From assembly GCF_008086545.1 (NCBI RefSeq), contig NZ_CP043026.1:1054001-1118000 (forward strand): a stretch of 64,000 nucleotides of DNA, given 5' to 3'. How positions within the stretch are numbered: the first letter of the stretch is position 1; the number at the start of each line of letters is the position of its first letter. The notes beneath the pieces are model-generated. The model saw nothing but the letters and a program-made list of their open reading frames with translations. It was not told the origin of the DNA and did not search any database. This document shows positions 45,640 to 55,183 of the stretch, in pieces. A program made the translations under genes and the position numbers. The stretch comes from Spiroplasma chinense. Its GTDB lineage: Bacteria > Bacillota_I > Bacilli_A > Mycoplasmatales > Mycoplasmataceae.

Positions 45640-46073
45640 TATATTTCACCTTGTTTTTCTATAAATTCATTTATTTGTTCTACACTATTACAATTTTTAT
45701 AAAATTTTAATACATTATCTTCATCAGAAAAGCTTAAAGCTATTTCTTCTAAAGCATCAATCTGGTCATTATCATTTAAGATCAATGCAATTACAAATAA
45801 AACATCATGACCATCTCAATTTATTTTCTTTTTTAACTTTATGAATATAAAACTATTATTTTTTATACTAGTTGCATATTCATATTCGCAGTGAGGAATA
45901 GCTAAATAGTTTCCTATAGCTACAGTACTTGTTTTATCTCTCGCTTTCATTGAATCTACAAGTTTTTCATCTGCATAATTATTTTTTTCATTTAAATCTT
46001 TTATAAAATTAAATACTTCGTCTTTATTTTTTAAATTAACATTTATAAAAGCATTACTTTCTGTAAACTTCAT
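45639..46073 (-). CDS. PTS EIIA, mannitol/fructose family
   Basis: About 144 residues. The phosphorylated His is in NYLAIPHCEYEYAT. It takes phosphate from HPr and passes it to the EIIB domain of the neighbouring permease. ATG lies 4 bases after the permease stop, behind GAAGGGAT. It is translationally coupled to gnd by a one-base overlap. Confidence 0.92.
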
Positions 46074-46077
46074 AATT

Positions 46078-47658
46078 TTATCCCTTCTTATCTTTTAAAA
46101 TTTTTTCATACAAATCATCAAATATATTTTTGCCCAAGTATTGTTTAACTGGATAAATGTAGGCGTTTGGCGAATTTTGTTGCGCCACTTCTTTAAAGTT
46201 TGTCATAGTTATAACTATGTCAACATCTGGTGTCAAATCTTTTACAGCACAATTTGAAACTTCAAGATCTATATCATTTGCTTTTACTCATTTTCTAACT
46301 ATTCCTGCTGCCATGGCACTTGAACCAACACCAGCATCACAAGCTACTTTTAAAATTTTTGCATCTTTAAAGTTTCTTACAACTTCTTTTGAACTTTCTT
46401 GTTTTTTGTCTTCTTCTTGTTCAAAACTAATTCCTTCATCTGTAACATTCATACTCATAACTTCTGTATTGCTTTTTCTTTTAAAGAACATAATCAAACT
46501 TGCTACTAAGAATGAAGCAAGTGCTCCTGCAAATACTGCTAAAGTATTTATAGCAATTCTATAACCACTTCCTGAAAGTGAAATTACAGATATTAAACTT
46601 CCTGGACTGATAGCTGCAACAGCCCCTCCAGAGAAAATACTTACAATAGATAGAGACACAAATGCACCTGCAATTGTTGAAAGAATCATAATTGGTTCTG
46701 ACAAAATGTATACGTAGTGAACTTCGTGAATTCCACCAATTAATTGAATTAAACTACTACTTGAAGCTGCACCTCTTTGTTTTTTTCTTCAAACTGCATA
46801 TGCAATTAACAATCCAAATCCAGGTCCAGGATTTCCTCCAACCATAAAGAAACTTGAAAACCCTTTTCCTTGTTCAACTTCTGTTAACCCTAAAGGAATC
46901 ATAACTCCATAGTTAAGAGCATTATTTAAAAATACAGCTCTTAACGGTTCTGTAACAATTGACATGAATGGAAACATTCACGGCATCAATGTAAAGAAAT
47001 CTATAATGGCTACCATTACAAAACTTATTCCATAAAGAGCAAATCCTCATGTAAAGTAAGCTGCTAATCCAAAGGCAATAGCTCATAATGCTAAACTAAA
47101 ATTCTTTACAACCATTTCATAACCAGGTCTAACTTTATTAATATAAGTTAACTCTATAGTTTTGTATAAATAAGTTGTTAATGGTGCTATTATCATAGCT
47201 CCAACAATTTGGTTTGGAGCTTTAACAACACCAGCTGTACTGTCACCGATTCTTCAATCTTGAATCATGTGTTCGTAAATTCAATCACTTCCAATGATAA
47301 TTGCAAATGTTGTAAATGCTCCAAACACAGCTCCACGAGTTTTATAAATCATATTTCCTGCTGTATAACCAATTAATGTTGGGATCAAATATTTCATACT
47401 TGGACCTATTAATTGACCTATAGCTTCAGATTTAAATCAACCTGTTCTTACTCAAACACCATTGTCATACTTTCCTAGAAAAGCAGCTGCCAATAGACCT
47501 CAAGCAATTAAAATACTTACTGATGGCATAATCATTCCCGCCATAAAACTACCACAACGTTGAACAATTATTTTAACTTTTGTTTTTCATTCTTTAGATT
47601 TTAAATTAACAGTTTTATCTTTTATTTTAAAATCTTGTTTAATTTCTTTTTGACTCAT
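46078..47658 (-). CDS. PTS EIICB, mannitol-family permease
   Basis: About 526 residues, SD AAGGAGGAT; ATG at 47658 is chosen over the adjacent ATG at 47661 for spacing. About eight membrane segments, the family's GGIHE motif (LIGGIHEVHYVYILSEP), then a charged linker and an EIIB domain with the active Cys in VACDAGVGSSAMAAG. Annotation tools would call it mannitol-specific. The operon has gnd and no mannitol-1-phosphate dehydrogenase, so another substrate such as gluconate is plausible. A -10 (TATAAT) lies near 47677-47682. Confidence 0.92.
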
Positions 47659-47730
47659 CATATCCTCCTTACCTTGATTATATTTTTAAATTGACCTTTT
47701 GTATGGTTTACTTTTTTTCTTGAAAAGGTT

Positions 47731-47762
47731 TAAAAAAAGGTGAACTAGTTCACCTTTTTTAT
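47731..47762 (-). terminator. Terminator after the RpiR gene
   Basis: Nearly perfect 28-base palindrome AAAAAAGGTGAACTAGTTCACCTTTTTT (in part), with the gene's TAG inside the stem. Confidence 0.88.
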
Positions 47763-48527
47763 AAAATATAATAATTGCATCACTATGAATGAAAAAGAAA
47801 TAACAGCACTTCTTTGTCCTTCAAAAATTTCTTCATTGTTAAGTACTTCAAAAAAATAATCTGATCTTTTAGCTAGATCACAAGAAGTATTTGAAGATGC
47901 CACAATAGTTTTTGCGCCAACTTCTTTAATTGTTTGTTCAATATCTAAAATATTTTTAGTTAATCCCGAAACACTAAAGATAAAACAAATATCATTTTCC
48001 TTAACGTTATGTGACAGTCTTACTTGTACATCAAAATCGGTTGATGTAAAAACTGTAAAACCAAGTTTCATTAAATAGTTATTAAAAACTTCAATAACAT
48101 GAGTATTTGGACCCTTTCCAAATAAGTAAACTTTAGGTTTTTCTTTTAAAATATTTGCAACTTCAATAAAATTATTTAAATAGTTATTTTTTAAGTTTTC
48201 AATATTTTGTTCAGTAATTTCAAAAAATAACTTATTATTTTCTAAGTTCTCTATTTTCTTAGTGTTTATAGTTTTGAAGACAGAATGCTCTCACATTAAA
48301 ATCATACTCATCTCTTTAAAACCTTCACAACCAAGTTCTTTACAAAATTTTACAACACTACTCTTAGCACAATTACAAGCTCGAGCAACATCGTTAATTG
48401 TCATTTTTTTTAAGTCTTCCAAATTATCCTTTAAAAACTTTGCAATCAAAGTTTTAATTAAACTTGGATTTTGATTTGCAAGAATACCTATCTTTTCAAT
48501 CAAATGTTGATTTTTAAAATTTTCCAT
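47745..48527 (-). CDS. RpiR-family transcriptional regulator
   Basis: About 260 residues. The N-terminal HTH (TINDVARACNCAKSSVVKFC, followed by KELGCEGFKEMSMIL) is RpiR-type, and the C-terminal half is a sugar-phosphate-binding SIS domain (DICFIFSVSGLTKNILDI). These regulators sense phosphosugars such as 6-phosphogluconate or GlcNAc-6-phosphate. It lies directly upstream of the EIICB-EIIA-gnd operon, on the same strand but with its own terminator, so it likely controls that operon. Confidence 0.92.
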
Positions 48528-48571
48528 TTATTCGTTCTCGTTTTCTTATTCTTAATTATTATATTTGATTT

Positions 48572-49285
48572 TTAGTTAAAGTTGTTTTCTGTGTAAAATT
48601 TTATTTCTTCATCACCTTTAACATTTAGCAAGTTAACCACTAATATAATATTTACAAAAGGTATTAGAGCAATTAAATTGTAAATAACATTTTTTTGTTT
48701 TTTGTTTTTCTCAAGTCTTTTTAATAAAGATAAGCTAGAAAAAGAAACTATTAACATAAACAAATAAACTACAGCAGAACATATTGCAGATATCAAAATA
48801 CTTTCCTTACTTAATTCTTTTGCAAAATAAAGAAAAACCAAGAAACTAAGAAATCCTAACAAAATTCACAAACTTGCTCCTAATAGTCCTGCAAAAAATC
48901 CTTTACGCGAGAATTTAAAACTCTCTCTTCAATCAGTTCTTGACTTTAAAACTATTCGGTCGAATTTAACAATGACAAAAATAATTATTGGATTTATAAA
49001 TGGTATTAAACCAAATACATAAAATAAAGTTTTAAGTTTTTTTTGATCATTTAAATGTTCAGTATTTTTAATTAAATTTAAGGTTACAATTCTTGAGTAA
49101 ATTATAAAACTAGATAGCACTATCAAAATCTGACTAAAGTAATCATTTGCACTTTCTTCAAAACCAAAATAGTAAGGGAAAATAAACAAAAATGGAAACG
49201 CAATAGAAAACACAAAAGAAGTTATTATTTCTCAACCCAATAAAGATTTGGGTCTAGGTTCAAACAAAACCATTAAATTTATCAC
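48572..49285 (-). CDS. Polytopic membrane protein M2
   Basis: About 237 residues from GTG at 49285 (GAGGGTGA upstream; ATG at 49273 is the alternative). About eight hydrophobic segments as an internal duplication: both halves end alike (LFYVFGLIPFINPIIIFVI and IYNLIALIPFVNIILVVNL). It shares the IPFxN-type motif with M1 and M3. Function unknown. An extended -10 promoter precedes it. Confidence 0.82.
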
Positions 49286-49309
49286 TTCAAATCACCCTCT
49301 TATAAATCG

Positions 49310-49318
49310 ATTATAACA
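49310..49318 (-). promoter_or_regulatory. Extended -10 promoter for M2
   Basis: TGTTATAAT on the - strand, about 25 bases before the GTG start; same context as the DUF3137 copy 1 promoter. Confidence 0.5.
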
Positions 49319-49342
49319 AACTAACCTGTACTTCTAGGGCTT

Positions 49343-49387
49343 ATAAAAAAAGAATATGAATTAACAATATAATTCATATTCTTTTTA
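49343..49387 (-). terminator. Terminator after M3
   Basis: 17-bp stem AAAAAAGAATATGAATT/AATTCATATTCTTTTT. Confidence 0.85.
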
Positions 49388-49415
49388 TTTTCATTATCTT
49401 TTTTGCTCTATTAAA

Positions 49416-50153
49416 TTAAATTTCTATTACCCTATTATTCTCTAATTCATTTTTCTTCATAAGTAAAAAAGTTCAAACTACACTTCCTAAAATAGGAATT
49501 CAAAATATACTTCAAGCAATTATTAAAATTGTTTTATCTGCTTTTTTGTTTCCGGTTTTTACACTTAATAAATTAATATATGCCACCTTATGAATAATTA
49601 TACTTATAAAAAATCCGAACAAAACATAACCTAAAATATCTTGCATACTACTTTTAAGTAATAGGCTAGGTACAAATTCTGTTAAACCTACTGCAAATAA
49701 AGTTACAATAAAACCTAGCACTATCAAACTCTCTTCCAACATAAAACGTTTAATAATTTTTTTGTTAACACTACCTTGAACAACACGAGTTACGTTTGTA
49801 ACATTTTTGTCCTTTGCAAATATCAATAATAAGATTGGATTTAGAATTGTAAATAATAAACTTATCATTATAAAACTAATAAACACTTTATCCTTAGTAG
49901 ATGAAATATTTTTAAATTTAAATTCCTCAATTGCTATATAACTTGAAAAAGTTGTACTTACGTTTAAGAAAACTATGAATGCATAATTAGAAACTATAAG
50001 AGTAACCTTTGCTTTGTTGCCTCAGTCCATGAATATCGACCAAATAACAAATCCCATAAGTATTAATTCAAGAATTAATACTGTCATATTGACCCAAAAC
50101 AAGGTTCTTCTTTGAAGTTTGTCGTCATTAACGTTTTTTTCTATATCTTTCAT
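49416..50153 (-). CDS. Polytopic membrane protein M3
   Basis: About 245 residues, SD GAAGGGAAT, start MKDIEKNVNDDKLQRRT. About eight hydrophobic segments in two four-helix halves. The second half matches M1: KKADKTILIIAWSIFWIPIL versus KSDKTMLIIAWATFWIPFI. The three genes M1-M3 surround the PTS-gnd-rpiR block. No functional motif is visible. Confidence 0.85.
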
Positions 50154-50292
50154 TTTATTCCCTTCTCGCTATACAAGTTATTTTTTGTAATAACGCACCA
50201 CAAATGATTTGCGACAATATTATTATAAACCCAATTCATTTTTTTAAAAACAATGTAAAATAGTTTTTAACATTTAATTTTATTTTAGCAAA

Positions 50293-50324
50293 ACAAAAAA
50301 ATAGGATCGCTCCTATTTTTTTGT
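50293..50324 (-). terminator. Terminator after phoU
   Basis: AAAAAATAGGA-TCGC-TCCTATTTTTTT, with the phoU stop codon in the stem. Confidence 0.88.
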
Positions 50325-51002
50325 TTCTAAATTATTTTGAACTGTTTCATCATACTCTTCGAATTTACCAGTTCTAATAAATTGCATTGTTTCTTCAACG
50401 TTAATTAAGTGTTCTCCAGCTCTTTCTAAGTTTTTCAATTGTCTAATAATTGTTACAACTTTTTTAGCTTCACTATCGTTAGAAGAAGATCTAACTCTTT
50501 CTGCCAATTTCAAACTTAACTCCGAAAATTGTGCATTTAATTCATTTTCCATTTTCAATACCTTAATATGTTGGTCATTATCATAGTTTTCAACTAATGC
50601 TGAAATAATATTCAACATAACATTTACCAAGTCAAACATTTTTGAAATAAAATCTATTTCAATTGGTTCAGGATTGTATTTAATTGTAAAGTTACAAATG
50701 TGTTTTGCAACGTCAGCAATTCTTTCAATCTCTCTACTAATTAAAACTCCACCAACAGCAAGTCTTAAATCCCCAGCAACCATTTGTTGCTTTGCGATTT
50801 TTCAAAGTGCCATTTTTGTAAATTTATTTTGCAAATCATTAATTTTGATGTCGCCATCAATTACTTCTTGGGCTAAGGTAAGGTCTTGGTTCTTTAGAGC
50901 ATCAAAAGTTGTAGCGTATTGTGATTTTGTAGCTTCAACCAATGAAATTAAATCTCTTTTTATTGCTTTTATATCATTGTCTAAAATTTTATTATATGAC
51001 AT
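50313..51002 (-). CDS. phoU: Phosphate transport regulator PhoU
   Basis: About 229 residues forming the two-repeat helical bundle. Metal-cluster motifs of PhoU are seen in LAVGGVLISREIERIADVAK and RQLKNLERAGEHLINVEE. It dampens Pst activity in response to phosphate. Starts 14 bases after pstB. Final gene of pstS-pstCA-pstB-phoU. Confidence 0.95.
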
Positions 51003-51016
51003 GTTTTGTTACCTCC

Positions 51017-51886
51017 CTATCCAAATCTTCCAGAAATATAATCTTCTGTTTTCTTATTTTTTGGGTTTGTAAATATTTTTTTTGTTCTATCGTGTTCGAT
51101 AAGTTCACCCTGTAAGAAAAATGCTGTGTAGTCACTCACTCTGGTAGCTTGTGCCATTGAGTGTGTTACTACTACTATTGTATACTCATCTTTAAGTTTT
51201 AGTATAAGTTCTTCTACTTTTAATGTTGCAATTGGGTCCAACGCACTTGTTGGTTCATCCATTAAAAGAATTTTTGGTCTCATCGCAATAGCTCTTGCGA
51301 TACATAATCTTTGTTGTTGTCCACCACTCAATCCAAGCGCTGAATCTTTTAAATAATCTTTTACATCATCTCAAAGAGCAGCTTTTCTCAATGAGTCTTC
51401 AACTATTTGGTTAAGTGCTGATTTATCTGTAACACCTTGGTTTCTTGGACCAAAAGCTACATTATCATAAATTGACATTGGGAATGGATTTGCTCTTTGA
51501 AATACCATACCAACTTCAGTTCTTAATTTTACAACATCAGTTCCTGGTTCATAAACATTTGTACCATTAACAAGAATTTCTCCATCAATTGCAGTGTTTT
51601 CTACTAAGTCATTCATTCTATTTATTGATCTTAGTAAAGTTGATTTACCACAACCACTAGGTCCAATGAATGCAGTTACAGTATTTTCTTTTACTTTCAT
51701 TGAAATATCGAATAGTGCTTGTTTATCACCACCATGATAATAGAAGTTTAAGTTTTTTACCTCTATAACGTTGTCTCTGTTTTTTAAAGCAACCTTTTTA
51801 GGCTTTGCAAAAACTTTTTCTTCACTAATTAATTCTAAATCTAGTGAATCATCGTTATTTTCTTTTTGATTTTTCAATTCTGCCAT
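51017..51886 (-). CDS. pstB: Phosphate ABC transporter ATPase PstB
   Basis: About 289 residues. An unusual acidic N-terminal extension of about 40 residues precedes the ATPase core: [60 protein letters not shown] and [20 protein letters not shown]. These are PstB hallmarks. The start (SD GGAGGCTAG) overlaps the pstCA gene by 32 bases. Confidence 0.97.
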
Positions 51887-53978
51887 TTTCTCTAGCCTCC
51901 GTGATTATGTTTTTTATAATCTGTTTTCTTGTTTTAGAATTTTTTAAATGAATTCTCATTCTTCTTATGTTAAATGTATTTTTTATTTTTCTTCCCATTG
52001 CTCTGAAATGTTTTCCTATGATTACAAAATCATTTTTGTAATCATGTTTAAACACTTTGTTATATTTAGTGATTCAATAATTTTTAAATGTAAGTTTTTT
52101 CTTAGTAGGATCTAATTTTTTTGCAATGTAAGAACTAAATCAATTTAGTCCTAATACAAATAAAATCGTTACAAATGCTAACTGGTAAGCAACTCCTAAA
52201 GTTTTTGGATCACTACCTTCTGCTGCCATCATATAGATTTGGGTTGTCATTGTAGCTCCTGATGAGAAGAATCCTTCTGTAGGCATTCTTACTGAAGTTC
52301 CAAGAGTTAAATAAACCGGAGCAGACTCTCCTACAATTCTGGCAACTGCCAGAATTGTTCCTGTTAAAATTCCTTGCATTGCATTAGGCAATACAACTTT
52401 AAAAATAACACTTGTTTTATTTAATCCCATTCCATATGCAGCTTCTCTATAAGAAGAAGGAACACTTGTAATTGCATCTTCAAAAGTTGTAATAAGTGAA
52501 GGTAGGATTACAATTGTCATTGTTAAACTTGCAGCAAATACCGACATTGGTATTTTAAATGCTACAACAAATAAACTAAGTCCAAATACCCCAAACACAA
52601 TACTTGGTGTTGAGGCCAATACATTAATTGCAAATCTTACAACTTTTGCAAACTTACCATCTTTGTGAGCGTACTCTGCTAAGTAAAGAGCCACAATTAA
52701 GGCCAATGGTATTGCAAAAATAATTGTTGCAATAACCAACAATATGGTTGTTAGCATTGTTGCAAAAATACCAGCTCTTTGTCCTTCAATTTCTCTAAAT
52801 GCTGATGGATCAAATCCTGCTATTCCTTTTACAATTACTGTTAAAATTATTCAACTTGTAAAAGCAACAATTATAGCTGTAGAAGATATCATAAAGAACT
52901 TAGTGATTGCACTGTGAACTTTTTTTCTTGTTCTTTTTTCAGTATAAGTTTGAACTAATACTTTTAATTTATAAGGTTCATAAATTGCATCTTTATCTCT
53001 TTTAATAATTCTTCTAACTTTTTGTTTTTTTAGTTTTCTATATTTTCTATTATTAATATTTCCAACTGCAATTATTAATAAGTTAATAATAATAACTAAG
53101 AAGAATAAAATTAATCCAATTGCATAAAGAGCAGATTCATGTGTTCTTCCATTATTTTCTAACATCTCAAGTCCAATTGTTCCTGCAAGAGTTCTTATTG
53201 AAGAGAAAATAAATCCTAGGAAACCATTATTAGTTTCTAAACCTTGTGTTGAGTTACCAGCAATTAAAATAACTGCCATTGTTTCTCCAATAATTCTAGC
53301 TATCCCTGTAATGATAGCTGTAATTATTTTTGGCATAGCACTTACAAGAACAACTCTTGTAGTAGTAACTTCTTTTGTCATACCTAAACCAAGAGATGCC
53401 AATCTGTAACCATCAGATACAGATTCAATTGCATTAATTGATAAAGTTATCATTGTTGGCAAAGCCATAAATGCAAGTGTAAAACTTGCTGTCATCATGT
53501 TTCCACTAGTTGGAGCTCCCATTTTAACAAAGATAGGTCCAATTTGATCTAATGCAAACAATCCAAATACTACTGAAGGAATACCTGCAAGTAATTGAAT
53601 AAATGTAACAACAAACTTTTTAACTTTTAACGATAAATATTCTGTTATAAATAAAGAACTAAATATTGTAAGTGGGATTGAAAAACATAAAGCAATTAGC
53701 AGCAACATTAATGTTGATGCTATAATTCTTAACAACCCATAACTTCCAGTTCCGTTTTTTCCTGGCTCTCAAACTTTACCAAAGATAAATTTGAAGAAAC
53801 CAACCTCATGTAGAGCTGGAACTGATTTATAAACTACAAAAGCAATTAGTACAGCTAGTATTAGTAATGTAAAACCTGTTACTACAACAACTGATCACTT
53901 TGAAGTTGCATCCATTTTAGAAAGTTTTGCTCTTGGCATCACCTTCGTCGGGCCGGATTTACTTTTTAAATTAACCAT
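51855..53978 (-). CDS. pstCA: Fused phosphate permease PstC-PstA
   Basis: About 707 residues in a single frame with several TGA-Trp. The first half is PstC-like ([39 protein letters not shown]) and the second PstA-like ([40 protein letters not shown]). Each half has about six membrane helices and its own EAA-type loop ([38 protein letters not shown]). The two halves are joined by a basic cytosolic linker ([18 protein letters not shown]). Fusion is known in Mycoplasma. The basic C-terminus overlaps pstB; the start overlaps the pstS stop (TAATG). Confidence 0.95.
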
Positions 53979-55162
53979 TATTCCAGTACCCCCTCGTTAG
54001 ATAACAATTTAAATACAGGTACTAAACCTTCATCAACAAAATCATTTTCAGATTTTGTTGCACTTTTCATCATATATGCAAAGAATTCAACAATGTTTAC
54101 AAAGTCAGAATTATGTGAATTGAAAATTCCAATAAAAGGTCTTTTAAGTTCATATCCATTTTTATCTTTAATAAAATCATCATTTGTTAATGTTTTATCT
54201 GGAACTCATTCGCTACCATTTCACTTAAGAGCGTGCTCTCAATCTGCTGGGTTTTCAAATAAATCTTCATCTGCTGGGTTTCCTAATTTTTTATCAGATA
54301 CTCCAGCTATTTTAACTCCAGATTCTTTTGTTACTTGTTTTACAAAAGCATAAGACACAAATCCAAATGTACCTCTACTACTTTTAATATTTTCAAACAT
54401 TGAACCATTTGAGTTAACTACACTTGAGCTTGGCATTTCTTTTATTCCTGTTAAATCACTAAATGCACTTCTAGTTCCTGAACCAGATTCTCTTGTGAAT
54501 GTACTTATTCTTGAAGAAGAATTTGGAACATCTTCTTGCCCTAACATTCTTGCAAGATTTTCTCATGTAGAATTTGATGCTGCATAAATCAATGCTAATT
54601 CTTTTCCTGTTGTTTTGTCTTCCTCTTTTAGTTTTAAGTTCATTAAATCATTATTGAATCAAGTTGGAGGATTATAAATTAAAACAATTGCATCAATTGC
54701 AAATTCAAAAGCAAAATAACTTTTTCTTTTTGCATTTTGTTTATTTTCATCTTTGAAAAGATTCATATAATTTACAAAGTTTTGTGAATTTTCTTTTTCA
54801 AATTCGATTTCATATTTATCGTTTTCGTTTACAACATTTTCATCAAACTCTGGGTTATTATCGAGTACTGCAAATTCATTTCCGTCAGACAAAGTTGATG
54901 AAGAAATGTCTTTTGAAATAAATCCTCCAGCATACATTTCTTTTTCAACTCCACTAACTCCAGCTTGACTCCCTGTTGAGTTATAAATAAAGTCTGTATC
55001 TTTATCATCATGATAAGTTTTTGTAAATCTTTGCATAAAAGTATTTACACTTGTACTCCCACCAAGAATTACATAATCCTTGGGTGCTGCAAATGATCAA
55101 ATTCATATTGCTGCAAATACAGAGAATATAGCTATCAAGATAATACTTAACTTCTTGCTCAT
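53978..55162 (-). CDS. pstS: Phosphate-binding protein PstS
   Basis: About 394 residues, SD AAGGAGC. It has an N-terminal membrane segment (MSKKLSIILIAIFSVFAAIW) with no lipobox, so it is probably anchored by an uncleaved helix rather than by lipid. The phosphate-binding motifs are GGSTSVNTFMQRF, NSTGSQAGVSG and TRESGSGTRSAFSDL. It captures phosphate for PstCA. First gene of the operon, 21 bases after smc ends. Confidence 0.95.
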
Positions 55163-55183
55163 TTTTTTGCTCCTTATTTAAAC

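Noticed and set aside
46078-47658. Naming the PTS permease mannitol-specific (mtlA)
   Set aside because: The family is mannitol-like, but no mannitol-1-phosphate dehydrogenase is present and gnd is in the operon; the substrate was left open.
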